The position numbers and the translations under genes are program-made. From contig NZ_CP016594.1 of the NCBI RefSeq assembly GCF_001698225.1, positions 744,001 to 808,000 on the forward strand: a stretch of 64,000 bases of DNA. The letters are read 5' to 3'. This document shows positions 25,956 through 35,517 of the stretch, one piece after another (the first letter of the stretch is position 1; every line of letters begins with the position of its first letter). Source of the DNA: Gordonia terrae (GTDB lineage: Bacteria; Actinomycetota; Actinomycetes; Mycobacteriales; Mycobacteriaceae). The notes under the pieces were generated by a model. That model had not been told where the DNA came from. It saw nothing but the letters and a program-made list of their open reading frames with translations, and did no database searches.

Positions 25956-26489
25956 TCATTTGCCGCCACCGCCGCTGCCGCCGCCGCGGTTCCCGCTGCC
26001 GCTACCCGCGTAGCGCGGGGTCGGTACCCAGAAGGCGCCGACGTAGGGGTGGTAGTGGTGGTAACCCGACCGGTAGTCGCGGCTGAGCATCACCCGGGTG
26101 GTCCCGGCGGCCAGCGGGAACAGACCGACGAGATAGTCGGGATACTGCAGGAATTGGGTGCCGGCGATGTTGCCCGCGCCCGAGGCGCCGCTCCGCTGGT
26201 CGCTGGGACGTTCGGCGTCGCGGATCTCGTTCGCGACCTCGGCGGGGCTTCCGTCGGCCACGTAGGCGTCGACATCGCCCTCGTCGAGGGAGGTGTCGCG
26301 CTCGTAGTTCTGCGTGATGTAGTCGCGCGCCGACCCGCCGATGCCGCCGCCGCGCGCGACTCGCGCGGTGCACGCCCCGATGAGCGCGAACACGGTGAGC
26401 ACGACGATCACGCCGATGATGATGTTGCGGGTCTTGTTGAGCCGTCGGCGCGGGTCGGGCGGCCCGCCGGGCGGGGGCGCTCCGGTCAT
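25956..26489 (-). CDS. DUF4247 protein with one membrane segment (Rv2599 position)
   Basis: 177 residues: a Pro/Arg-rich N-terminus, one transmembrane helix (NIIIGVIVVLTVFALIGACT), then an extracytoplasmic domain with YITQNYERDTSLDEGDVDAY and VMLSRDYRSGYHHYHPYVG, the DUF4247 pattern, and a Gly/Ser-rich tail. A Cys directly after the membrane helix (GACT) resembles a lipobox, so a lipoprotein is possible. ATG overlaps the DUF2617 stop (ATGA). Confidence 0.82.
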   Translation of the reverse strand: MTGAPPPGGPPDPRRRLNKTRNIIIGVIVVLTVFALIGACTARVARGGGIGGSARDYITQNYERDTSLDEGDVDAYVADGSPAEVANEIRDAERPSDQRSGASGAGNIAGTQFLQYPDYLVGLFPLAAGTTRVMLSRDYRSGYHHYHPYVGAFWVPTPRYAGSGSGNRGGGSGGGGK

Positions 26490-27034
26490 GGGCGGGCCAC
26501 CGGGCCGCGGTCGATCCTGCTGGAGGTGACGACGACCTCGGCGGCCTTCGGGTAGGTGTGCCAGGTGTGCCAGCTGATGGCGTCGTCGGTGGACTCCGAG
26601 ACGATGGCGGTGACGGCATACGGCTCGCCCGGGAAGTGACCCATCACGCACGGGTGGCCGGTCGCCGACTGCTCGGTGACGCGAGCAGCCAGTTGCTCGA
26701 CGAGGGCGGCGAGCTGGTCGGGGTTCACGGACTCCACACGGGAACTGAAGTAATAGCCGCTCTCCTGGAAACTCTCCGGGAGCGCCGAGGTCACTTCCGG
26801 CAGGCAGGCGACGGTCTCACAGATTCGTTGCACGCCGTCTTCGACGAGCACCTGATGGCTCGCGCCGAGCAGACGCACCGACACGGTGATGCCGTCGATG
26901 TCGCGGTCCTCCTGGGCCAGGGGTTCCTGCAGCGGGGCGCTCAGCGAGAATCCGAGCTGGGCCGCGCTGGTGTCGGCGTAGGCGACCGCCAGCTGGGCTG
27001 AGGGGTCGCCGGGGTGTCCGAGGTTCTCTGTCAT
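26486..27034 (-). CDS. DUF2617 protein (Rv2598 position)
   Basis: 182 residues, soluble, with no signal peptide. The central GITVSVRLLGASHQVLVE and the C-terminal ISWHTWHTYPKAAEVVVTSS blocks match the DUF2617 family, which has no known function. It overlaps the DUF4247 gene by 4 bp and lies 58 bp after the DUF4178 gene. The tight, conserved order with speE argues that these proteins work together. Confidence 0.8.
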   Translation of the reverse strand: MTENLGHPGDPSAQLAVAYADTSAAQLGFSLSAPLQEPLAQEDRDIDGITVSVRLLGASHQVLVEDGVQRICETVACLPEVTSALPESFQESGYYFSSRVESVNPDQLAALVEQLAARVTEQSATGHPCVMGHFPGEPYAVTAIVSESTDDAISWHTWHTYPKAAEVVVTSSRIDRGPVARP

Positions 27035-27092
27035 GCGTGCTTCGATCTCCGTGCTCAGGACGTCTGGGTCGGGTGGACGGCGGTGAGGGCCG

Positions 27093-27728
27093 TCAGGGCG
27101 TCTCCGGAGCCGGGTTGCTGGGATAGATGCGGTAGTCCGCGCGTGCCAGCAGTTCGCCGCGAGCGCACTCCCAGCCGCTGCCGTAGTCCTCGAACGACAG
27201 GCGGTCGGGGCCGGCCTGGTAATCGTGGTAGGCCATCCGGCCCGACGCCGCGACCCCGGTGGTGCCCGCGGAGGTGAAGCGCGCGGAACCCGCTTCCTCG
27301 GACCGGTATCGACGACCCTCGAGTTCGACGGTGTCGGCGCCCGGCGTGACGGTCGCCCCGGGCACCTCGTGCCACAGCACCACCTCGAGGTCGGGATCGT
27401 CCTCGACCGAGATCCAGGCCTTCGACCCGACCCCGGTGTCCAGGAAGTTCTCCGTCCAGGTGTACCCGTCCTGCGTCAGGCGCAGCGTGCCGCGGACCGC
27501 GTAGGTCTGACCGCGCAGCTCGACGAGGTCGCCGGGTTTCAGATCGCGGGGATCGCCGAAGACGGAATCGTCGTCGGCCGACGAGAACGGGTCGCCGGGC
27601 CGGTAGGTCCGCTCACGCAGGGCGTCCTGCTCGGCCTCGCGGGCCTTGCGATTGCCCAGGAAGTTGAAGATGACGACCACCGCGATGATCGCCAGCAGCG
27701 CCACGATGACGATCAGCAGGAATTCCAC
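27093..27728 (-). CDS. DUF4178 membrane-anchored protein (Rv2597 position)
   Basis: 211 residues: an N-terminal transmembrane helix (FLLIVIVALLAIIAVVVIF), a short basic linker, then a beta-rich DUF4178 domain (~65-200; LKPGDLVELRGQTYAVRGTL, WISVEDDPDLEVVLW, FEDYGSGWECARGELL). GTG start at 27728. It is first in the block that ends with speE. Confidence 0.82.
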   Translation of the reverse strand: MEFLLIVIVALLAIIAVVVIFNFLGNRKAREAEQDALRERTYRPGDPFSSADDDSVFGDPRDLKPGDLVELRGQTYAVRGTLRLTQDGYTWTENFLDTGVGSKAWISVEDDPDLEVVLWHEVPGATVTPGADTVELEGRRYRSEEAGSARFTSAGTTGVAASGRMAYHDYQAGPDRLSFEDYGSGWECARGELLARADYRIYPSNPAPETP

Positions 27729-27811
27729 CCGACGACCCTATCCGGATCGGTCACTCGTCGTCAGGTGGGTTCGACGATGATCGGCGGGCTGAATGATGCC
27801 GGGGCCGGCGC

Positions 27812-28708
27812 TCACGCGTCGACGGCACGCAGTTCCGAGATCACCGGGGCGAACGTCTCGAGTGCCGGTTCGAGCACGGTGAGATAGCTGATGCCGGTTC
27901 GGGCGCGGAGTTCGACGAGGCGTGCGGCGATGTCGGAGACGGATCCGATGAGCACCGACGGCAGGTCGATGAACTCCTGGGCACTCATCGACAGTTCGTG
28001 TCGTGCGATCAGCTCCTCGGCCACCGTCGTCGCGTCGTCGGTCACCTCGACGATCTGCATCAGCAGATTCCATTCGACGTCCGGGGCGCGTTCGCCTGCG
28101 GCGGCGCGGGCGAACGCCACCCGTTCGTCGAAGCCGGCTGCCGACAGCGGTTCCAGATCGCCGTCGGGACCCGTCCGGGCCGCCGTGAATCCGACGACGT
28201 CCGCGTGCTCGGCGGCCATCCGCAGCACCCGGTCGCCGTTGCCGCCGAGCAGGAGCGGTACCCGCGGCTGCACGGGACGCGGCCGGTGATCGCGGTCGGC
28301 GAGGAGTTCGGTCACCTGCGAGACGGTCACCGCCAGATGGTCGACGCGTCGTCCCGCGGACCGGAATTCGATCCCGGCTGCGTCGAACTCCGCCCGGACG
28401 TACCCGGTACCGAGGCCGACCTCCACCCGGCCGTCGGACAGTTGGTCGACGGTGGCCACGTCGCGGGCGAGCAGCGCCGGATTGGTGAACGCGGCGTTGA
28501 GGACGAACGGGCCCACGCGCAGCCGTTGGGTCGCGGTGGCCGCGACCGCCAGCGCGGGCCACGGGCTCGGGATGCCCAGATGGTCGGGGACGAGGAGGAC
28601 GTCGTATCCGAGCTCTTCGACGGAACGTGCACGAGACCGCCATGAGGCAGTGGTGTCGACGGCGAGCATGTTGACGCCGAATCGGAACGCCCTGGACGCG
28701 AGTGCCAT
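27812..28708 (-). CDS. LLM-class F420-dependent oxidoreductase
   Basis: 298 residues with the luciferase-like TIM-barrel pattern of mycobacterial F420 enzymes (TIGR03621 type): FRFGVNMLAVDTTASWRSRA at the N-terminus, LLVPDHLGIPSPWPALA, LGTGYVRAEFDAAGI and PLLLGGNGDRVLRMAAEHAD. Such enzymes use deazaflavin F420 for hydride transfer; the substrate is unknown. ATG 28708 gives the standard N-terminus; upstream in-frame codons run into the groEL promoter and are excluded. It is divergent from groEL. Confidence 0.85.
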   Translation of the reverse strand: MALASRAFRFGVNMLAVDTTASWRSRARSVEELGYDVLLVPDHLGIPSPWPALAVAATATQRLRVGPFVLNAAFTNPALLARDVATVDQLSDGRVEVGLGTGYVRAEFDAAGIEFRSAGRRVDHLAVTVSQVTELLADRDHRPRPVQPRVPLLLGGNGDRVLRMAAEHADVVGFTAARTGPDGDLEPLSAAGFDERVAFARAAAGERAPDVEWNLLMQIVEVTDDATTVAEELIARHELSMSAQEFIDLPSVLIGSVSDIAARLVELRARTGISYLTVLEPALETFAPVISELRAVDA

Positions 28709-28770
28709 GCCACCAACGTAGCCAGGGGTACCGCGCTCGACCATGCCGGCGAACGGACGCCGGCGGCAGC

Positions 28771-28797
28771 CTTGCACTCGCAGTGGTCGAGTGCTAA
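28771..28797 (+). promoter_or_regulatory. CIRCE element 1 (HrcA operator) of groEL
   Basis: CTTGCACTC-N9-GAGTGCTAA matches the CIRCE consensus TTAGCACTC-N9-GAGTGCTAA, with a perfect right arm. It overlaps a plausible promoter, TTGCAC (28772-28777) and CTAAAA (28794-28799) with a 16-bp spacer, so HrcA would block RNA polymerase. Confidence 0.88.
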
Positions 28798-28805
28798 AAA
28801 CGAGG

Positions 28806-28832
28806 TTGGCACTCACGGACTGTGAGTGCCAG
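28806..28832 (+). promoter_or_regulatory. CIRCE element 2 (HrcA operator) of groEL
   Basis: TTGGCACTC-N9-GAGTGCCAG, 35 bp downstream of the first CIRCE copy, with 8/9 and 7/9 matches to the consensus arms. It would lie in the transcribed leader, about 110 bp before the groEL start. Confidence 0.82.
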
Positions 28833-28861
28833 GTCGGGACGGTGAGGCCGGTACCGAATGA

Positions 28862-30565
<1,704 letters not shown>

Positions 30566-30576
30566 CCTGACTCCGT

Positions 30577-30612
30577 CAGGGATAGGCTTCTGATCTCCTG
30601 ATCAGATCCCTG
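30577..30612 (+). terminator. Secondary hairpin behind groEL
   Basis: CAGGGAT (30577-30583) pairs with ATCCCTG (30606-30612), with an inner CTGAT/ATCAG pairing. It begins 11 bp after the groEL stop and precedes the stronger hairpin at 30634. Confidence 0.4.
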
Positions 30613-30633
30613 CGTCTACTCACACAGCAACAA

Positions 30634-30671
30634 CCGAAGGCCGGTCACCCGCAAGGGTGGCCGGCCTTCGG
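30634..30671. terminator. Strong GCAA-tetraloop terminator between groEL and a convergent VOC gene
   Basis: 17-nt arms 30634-30650 and 30655-30671 pair at 16 of 17 positions around a GCAA loop. It overlaps the last codons of the convergent VOC gene and can serve both strands. Confidence 0.8.
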
Positions 30672-31037
30672 CGTTGTGAACACCGACTCGACGACCTCCG
30701 GCGACCACTGAACATATTCGACGACGGCGCCGTCGGGGTGGCGTAGATAGGCGAACCGTCCTGTCGCACTGCGGGAATCGCCGAGGACCTGGGCCTCATC
30801 TAGCAGCGAGATGAGTGCATCGAGTCCGTCGACGACGACCGGGCCGACGGTGTTCCGATAGGGCTCGACGTCGTCGTCGGCGCCCGCGATGAGGAGGAAG
30901 TCGCCGACCGCGGCGAGCTCGGCCTTCTCGAAGGCGAACCGTAGGTCGGCCGATGCGCCGACGAGGCGCTCGTACAGCGGCAGCGACTCGTCGAGGTCGG
31001 CGACGAATACTCTGGCGTAGGTCTTCAGCACTCGCAT
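30645..31037 (-). CDS. VOC-superfamily (glyoxalase-like) protein
   Basis: 130 residues with the paired beta-alpha-beta-beta-beta pattern of the vicinal oxygen chelate fold: VLKTYARVFVADLDESLPLY at the start, FLLIAGADDDVEPYR, and FAYLRHPDGAVVEYVQWSPE at the end. The Glu/His metal ligands are only partly evident, so catalytic activity is uncertain. ATG 31037 lies 26 bp from the divergent HxlR start. Tight divergence from an HxlR regulator is typical of a gene induced by reactive electrophiles or quinones. Its 3' end is the groEL terminator hairpin. Confidence 0.75.
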   Translation of the reverse strand: MRVLKTYARVFVADLDESLPLYERLVGASADLRFAFEKAELAAVGDFLLIAGADDDVEPYRNTVGPVVVDGLDALISLLDEAQVLGDSRSATGRFAYLRHPDGAVVEYVQWSPEVVESVFTTPKAGHPCG

Positions 31038-31063
31038 CGATCCCACGCTAGGAGCCCAGGCGA

Positions 31064-31456
31064 ATGAGCGGCAGTACGCACTTCGAGGTGAGCGGGGGCG
31101 CGGTGTCGTCTGTCGGCGTCGAGGAGCAGGCACGCCAGGTTGCGCGATCGGTGTTCGCCGTCGTGTCGACGAAGTGGGGTCTGACGGTCCTGGAGGAGGT
31201 ACGGCAGGGCCCTCGCCGGTTCCGCGAGCTGAAACGGTCGATCGGGACGATCAGCGACAAGGTGCTCACCCAGACCCTGCGCGACCTCGAGGCGCACGGA
31301 CTGATTCACCGCCACGACCATCGCAGCGCGAACCCGCGGGTGGACTACACCCTGACGGACGCCGGGCGGGACCTCGTCGCGACTGTCCACGGTCTGTGCG
31401 ACTGGTCGCGGGCGCATCTCGACGACCTGCTGGAGGCGCCGCGGTCGGCCGGCTGA
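31064..31456 (+). CDS. HxlR-family winged-helix regulator
   Basis: 130 residues. The HxlR winged helix spans ~25-115: KWGLTVLEEVRQGPRRFREL, ISDKVLTQTLRDLEAHGLI and the wing NPRVDYTLTDAGRDL. The Cys usually found before the HTH in redox-sensing HxlR/HypR proteins is absent (residues ~25-38 have none). ATG 31064 has AGGAG 9 nt upstream. It probably regulates the divergent VOC gene and perhaps the DsbA-like gene 44 bp downstream. Confidence 0.83.
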   Translation: MSGSTHFEVSGGAVSSVGVEEQARQVARSVFAVVSTKWGLTVLEEVRQGPRRFRELKRSIGTISDKVLTQTLRDLEAHGLIHRHDHRSANPRVDYTLTDAGRDLVATVHGLCDWSRAHLDDLLEAPRSAG

Positions 31457-31500
31457 GCCAACCCGGGAACGTTCTCGATCCGTGCGGTGTTGAGACGGCC

Positions 31501-32160
31501 ATGAGTGCTCCCATCACCGTCGACATCTGGTCCGACATCGCCTGCCCGTGGTGCTACATCGGCAAGCGCAAGTTCGAGGCGGGTCTCGCCGAGTTCGCCG
31601 GGCGTGACGACGTCGAGGTGACGTATCACAGCTTCGAGCTCGCGCCCGACACGCCGGTCGACTTCGACGGGTCCGAGGTCGACTTCCTGGTCCGGCACAA
31701 GGGCATGCCTGCCCAGCAGGTCGAGGGCATGCTCGAACAGGTGACCGGGATCGCCGCCGAGGTGGGTCTCGACTACGACTTCGACAGCCTCCAGCACACC
31801 AAGACCCTGAAGGCGCATGAGGCGCTGCACTTCGCGAAAGAGCGTGGCCGACAACTCGATCTGGTGGAGCGGTTGTTCAAGGCCTACTTCGAGGAGGGTC
31901 GTCACGTCGGCCGTCCCGACGAACTCGCTGATCTGGCCGCGGACATCGGCCTCGATCGCGACGAGGTCATCGCAGCGCTGGACTCGGGCGCTTACGCGCC
32001 GGCCGTCGCGGCCGACATCGACCAGGCGCGCGCGTACGGAATCAGCGGAGTGCCCTTCTTCGTGATCAGCGGCAAGTACGGAGTCTCCGGCGCGCAGGCG
32101 CCGGAGATCTTCACGCAAGCTCTCGACAAGGTTCACGCCGAGGCGGGCGATCGTGTCTGA
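31501..32160 (+). CDS. DsbA-family (FrnE-like) thiol oxidoreductase
   Basis: 219 residues, cytoplasmic (no signal peptide). The thioredoxin active site is CPWC in WSDIACPWCYIGKRKFE (~residues 15-18), and the cis-Pro loop is ISGVPFFVI (~residue 180); together with TYHSFELAPD this is the FrnE/DSBA-like isomerase group. Many actinobacterial FrnE proteins end with a short tail carrying a second Cys pair; here the protein stops first, and a CVDGVC-containing tail is encoded in an overlapping frame (32153-32272). FrnE proteins act in thiol-disulfide exchange under oxidative stress. Confidence 0.88.
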   Translation: MSAPITVDIWSDIACPWCYIGKRKFEAGLAEFAGRDDVEVTYHSFELAPDTPVDFDGSEVDFLVRHKGMPAQQVEGMLEQVTGIAAEVGLDYDFDSLQHTKTLKAHEALHFAKERGRQLDLVERLFKAYFEEGRHVGRPDELADLAADIGLDRDEVIAALDSGAYAPAVAADIDQARAYGISGVPFFVISGKYGVSGAQAPEIFTQALDKVHAEAGDRV

Positions 32161-32272
32161 ACCGCTCGTGCCTTTCGAGATGGTCGGGGACGCTGACGCG
32201 GCAGTCTGCGTCGATGGTGTGTGCGCGCTGCCGGAGGCCGAAACCGACACCTCGGAGCCAGTGCCTGAATGA
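32153..32272 (+). CDS. 39-residue Cys-pair mini-protein overlapping the DsbA-like gene
   Basis: Starts with GTG inside the last codons of the DsbA-like gene (8-nt overlap, GTGTCTGA) and reads MSEPLVPFEMVGDADAAVCV then DGVCALPEAETDTSEPVPE. The C-x4-C core followed by ALPE resembles the C-terminal tail of longer FrnE proteins. It may be a translationally coupled peptide, the product of programmed frameshifting, or the remnant of a frameshift mutation. No Shine-Dalgarno other than coupling is seen. Confidence 0.5.
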   Translation: MSEPLVPFEMVGDADAAVCVDGVCALPEAETDTSEPVPE

Positions 32273-32321
32273 GTTTCGGAACCGTCTGACGCGGTCGGGG
32301 ATTCTTGTCGGTGGGTGGTCG

Positions 32322-32333
32322 TATCTTGGTGTC
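32322..32333 (+). promoter_or_regulatory. Leaderless-type promoter of the interrupted DUF222 gene
   Basis: TATCTT (32322-32327) lies 6 nt before the ATG, with no Shine-Dalgarno. The 12-mer CTTGGTGTCATG is shared exactly with the second DUF222 gene (49355-49366). Confidence 0.5.
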
Positions 32334-32454
32334 ATGCAGTTCGGGGGTGAGGGCGCAGGTGCCTCGGGCGAAAGGCCCGAGGCCGAGTTCTCCTTTTCTG
32401 CAGCGCTTTCCGATACCGATTTGTCCGCCGGTGAACTCGTGGACGTCATCACCC
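32334..32454 (+). pseudogene. 5' fragment of a DUF222-HNH (13E12 family) gene split by an IS
   Basis: About 38 codons from ATG 32334 (MQFGGEGAGASGERPEAEF to GELVDVIT) form the N-terminus of a DUF222 protein. The frame is cut after the 8-bp CATCACCC at 32447-32454, which recurs at 33958-33965 on the far side of the IS256-family element. The C-terminal part continues in the matching frame there. Joined at one copy of the duplication the ORF has 549 residues and reads smoothly (DVITHCASITSAASYR). Confidence 0.85.
32447..32454 (+). repeat. Target-site duplication, left copy
   Basis: CATCACCC next to the left end of the IS256-family element; the identical right copy is at 33958-33965. Confidence 0.85.
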
Positions 32455-33957
32455 GAGCTTGTCAAGATGTCTGTGTAAGACCGTGACTCCTGGGTTTCCT
32501 GTAGTTGCTGGTTGGGTCTAGTTGAGGTGGGGTTCGATGCGGTCGGGGTAGGCCAGGGCGAGTTGCCCGAGGGCCTGTTTCCAGTTCGTCACGACCTGGC
32601 CCTCGACGAGTCGTCCGGGGGCTTTGCGGGTGGCGGCGGGCTTGCCGCGTTCCTTCTCGCGTTGCCGGGCCCGTTTGTCCTCGATGTCGCAGATCGCCAG
32701 CCACAGCAGTTTGCGCGCCGCGATGTCGTTGGGGAAGTGTCCCCGGTTCTTGATGACCTTGCGGAGCTGATAGTTCAGCGACTCGATCGAGTTGGTGGTG
32801 TAGATGACCTTGCGGAGCTCGGGCGGGAACGCCAAGAACGGAATGAACCGGTCCCACGCTCGATCGAAAGCTGCTGCCGCACTCGGGTATTTGAGTCCTA
32901 ACTCGGAGTCTCGGAAGGCCTCCCATTCGCGGCGGGCGGTCTCGGCGTCGGGGGCGGTGTATATCGGTTTGATCGCCCGCGCCACGTCTTTGCGGTCCTT
33001 GTAGTTCACGAACCGCATCGAGTTGCGGATCAGATGCACCACGCAGGTCTGCACCGTGGCCAGTGGCCAGGTCGTCTCGATCGCCTCGGGGAATCCGGTC
33101 AGCCCGTCGCAGCACACGATGAGCACGTCACGTACGCCGCGGTTGGCCAGATTTGCACACACCCCGGCCCAGAACTTCGCGCCTTCCTCGGCTTGTATCC
33201 AAATACCCAGGACGTGCTTGACGCCGGTCATGTCGACGCCAATAGCGATGTGGGCGTGCTTGTTTCGGACGTGAGCGCCGTCTTTGACTTTTACCACCAG
33301 GGCGTCGAGGTAGATGACGGGATACAAGGCTTCCAGCGGCCGGTTCTGCCATTCATCGACCGCGTCGAGGACCTCGTCGCAGATCTTGGAGATCGTCTCG
33401 TGGGATAGATCTGTGCCGATCGTCGAGGCTAAGTGATGCTGGATGTCGCGTAACGTCATGCCTCCGGCATAGAGCGAGATGATCATGTCATCGAGGCCGC
33501 CGAGCCGGCGCGAGCCTTTCGGGACCAGGCGTGGGGTGAAGGTGCCGGCACGGTCTCGAGGGACGTTCAGCTCGACCGGCCCGGCCTCGGACTGCACCGT
33601 TTTCGGGCTCGACCCGTTGCGGGCGTTGGGCAGTTCCCGACCGGCCGGATCGCCCTTCTCATAACCGAGGTGATCAGTCAGCTCGGCCTTCAGACCGCGT
33701 TCGAGGGCGAGTTTGATCAAACCCGGAATCAGGCCGCCGTCGCCGGTGATCTGGACCTGGCCGGTATCAATCTGGGCCAGCAACTCATCGACCATGCCCG
33801 AGGCCTGCAGCGCCTCGGCTACCTCCGCGGTCGAACGCGGCTCGGCCAGCTCAGACAGCTGCTGGTCGTCGCTCTGCTGTTTGTCGTCTAACGCCATGCT
33901 CATAGATTGTCCTCTCACTGATGAGCACTGGACTTACACAGACCATCTGACACCCCC
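32455..33957 (-). mobile_element. IS256-family insertion sequence, complete (1503 bp)
   Basis: The element carries one transposase gene on the minus strand and imperfect terminal inverted repeats of about 30 bp. The left end reads GAGCTTGTCAAGATGTCTG..., the right end on the other strand GGGGGTGTCAGATGGTCTG..., sharing TGTCA, AGATG and TCTGTGTAAG with small indels. Both ends are flanked by CATCACCC, an 8-bp duplication as expected for IS256. The interrupted DUF222 frame is otherwise intact, so insertion looks recent. The exact outer bases rest on the duplication rather than on a known reference element. Confidence 0.88.
32518..33903 (-). CDS. IS256-family transposase
   Basis: 461 residues of the mutator-type DDE family. 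Family blocks include DHLGYEKGDPAGRELPNARNG near the N-terminus, the C-terminal YTTNSIESLNYQLRKVIKNR with the catalytic Glu, and Asp-bearing VIYLDALVVKVKDG and VLIVCCDGLTGFPEAI. The C/D-x2-H region (QTCVVHLIRNSMRFV) is intact. ATG 33903 has GAGAGGA 6 nt upstream. No stop or frameshift is present, so the protein should be functional. Confidence 0.95.
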   Translation of the reverse strand: MSMALDDKQQSDDQQLSELAEPRSTAEVAEALQASGMVDELLAQIDTGQVQITGDGGLIPGLIKLALERGLKAELTDHLGYEKGDPAGRELPNARNGSSPKTVQSEAGPVELNVPRDRAGTFTPRLVPKGSRRLGGLDDMIISLYAGGMTLRDIQHHLASTIGTDLSHETISKICDEVLDAVDEWQNRPLEALYPVIYLDALVVKVKDGAHVRNKHAHIAIGVDMTGVKHVLGIWIQAEEGAKFWAGVCANLANRGVRDVLIVCCDGLTGFPEAIETTWPLATVQTCVVHLIRNSMRFVNYKDRKDVARAIKPIYTAPDAETARREWEAFRDSELGLKYPSAAAAFDRAWDRFIPFLAFPPELRKVIYTTNSIESLNYQLRKVIKNRGHFPNDIAARKLLWLAICDIEDKRARQREKERGKPAATRKAPGRLVEGQVVTNWKQALGQLALAYPDRIEPHLN

Positions 33958-35494
33958 CATCACCCACTGCGCGTCGATCACCTCCGCCGCCTCCTATCGT
34001 CTCCTGACCGCGGCAAGCTTGCTGCACGAGGAACGCGAACTCGACTACCAGCTGCGCCGCACCGAACTCCGGGACGGGCAAGCCTCGTCGGCAGACGAAC
34101 TGCATCGACGCGCCGCCGACGCCGCGGCCGGGATCGACCCCTACGTCGAGTACGGGCCCGATGGTTTCGACCAAGCCACCGCCGAACTCGGTGCGGCACT
34201 GATGATCCCCGCCGCGCAAGCCCGTGACCTCATCCGCACCGGAGACGTCCTGCGCTACCGCCTCATGCTCACCGGCAACACGCTGGCCTGCGGACGGATA
34301 GACCAACGCCGCTTCACCATCGCCATGAAACGCACCGACTACGTCTCCGACAGCGACATGCAAACCGTCGATGCCCATCTGGCCGAGGCGATCCTGGCCC
34401 GCCCCCCGATGTCGACGACCCAGTTCACCACCCTGGTCGACGCGATCGTCGCCAGACACGCCCCTGACGCGGTCCGCCGCCGCCGCGAGCGCGCCACCCG
34501 CGATCGCCACATCACCATCGCACCCGACCGATTCCAGCCCGGCCAAGCCCGCATCACCGGCAGCCTCCCGGTCACCGACGCCGCCGCGTTCAACGCCCAA
34601 CTCGACGCGATGGCCGCCTCCGTGCACCCCGACGACCCCCGCAACAAAAGGCAGCGACGCGTCGACGCGATGATCGCCCTCGCCGCCCACCTCGACACCC
34701 TGCCGTGCCGCTGCCGACACTGCGCTCCGGTGCCCAAACCGGTCGACCTCGACGACACCGTCAACGAGCCGGAGATGGAAAGGCCTTCGGCAGCAATCAA
34801 ATCCGACGACACCATTACGGAAGCGCTTGAACCGACACCCACGCCTGAACCGGCCCCGGTGACGGTCGATCCGCACGCCCCGGTGCCGACGTTCCACGTC
34901 GTGGTGAACCTGTCGACTCTGCTCGGCGTCGACGACGACCCCGGTTTCCTCGACGGCCACGGCCTCATCGACGCCGACACCATGCGCTCACTGCTCGCCG
35001 ATGCCCGTCGTTCCTTCGTCACCACCGGCATTCACGCCGATGCGGAAGCCGAATCCCGCTACACCCCGAGCCGCACACTCCAGAACCTGGTGCGCTGCGG
35101 CGAGTTGTGCTGCACCTTCCCCGGCTGTAATCAGCCGGTGTGGACCACCGATCTCGACCACACCACCCCGTTCGACCACCACTCGCCCCAGGCCGGTGGC
35201 GCGACCACCCAGCGCAACCTCAAACCGCTGTGCCGGTTCCACCACCGCATCAAGACCTTCGGCATGTGGCGGGACTACCAGGACGAGTACCTGACCGCCT
35301 GGTTCCAGTCCCCGACCGGACACACCTTCGTCGGCAACGCCTTCAACGGCCGCGACCTGTTCGGCTACCTCGTCCCCGGCCGACCCCCCGACCATCCGGC
35401 CCGCAGCAAGCTCGCCGGCCAGCGCGAAACCCGCACCACCACCCACCGCCGAGAAATCGACGCGTGGAACGCCGCCAACCCACCACCCTTCTGA
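33958..35494 (+). pseudogene. 3' fragment of the split DUF222-HNH gene
   Basis: Begins with the second CATCACCC copy and reads THCASITSAASYRLLTAASL through the DUF222 domain to an HNH nuclease motif: CGELCCTFPGCNQPVWTTDL, then DHTTPFDHH, N-L-K-P-L-C and FHHRIK. Such 13E12-type proteins are abundant in Mycobacteriales and are suspected mobile or nuclease elements, with no clear function. No internal stop occurs. A shorter internally initiated protein could still be made. Separated from its promoter and first ~38 codons by the IS. Confidence 0.85.
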
Positions 35495-35517
35495 GGGCGC
35501 AAACCAGGTCGGGGAAG

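Noticed and set aside
32461..32474. Terminal repeat of the IS256-family element starting at TGTCTGTGTAAG
   Set aside because: Placing the ends here gives no matching flanks; only ends at 32455 and 33957 leave the CATCACCC duplication and restore the frame.
33713..33957. N-terminal extension of the downstream DUF222 frame into the IS
   Set aside because: These codons are antisense to the transposase start region and belong to the element; the real N-terminus is at 32334.
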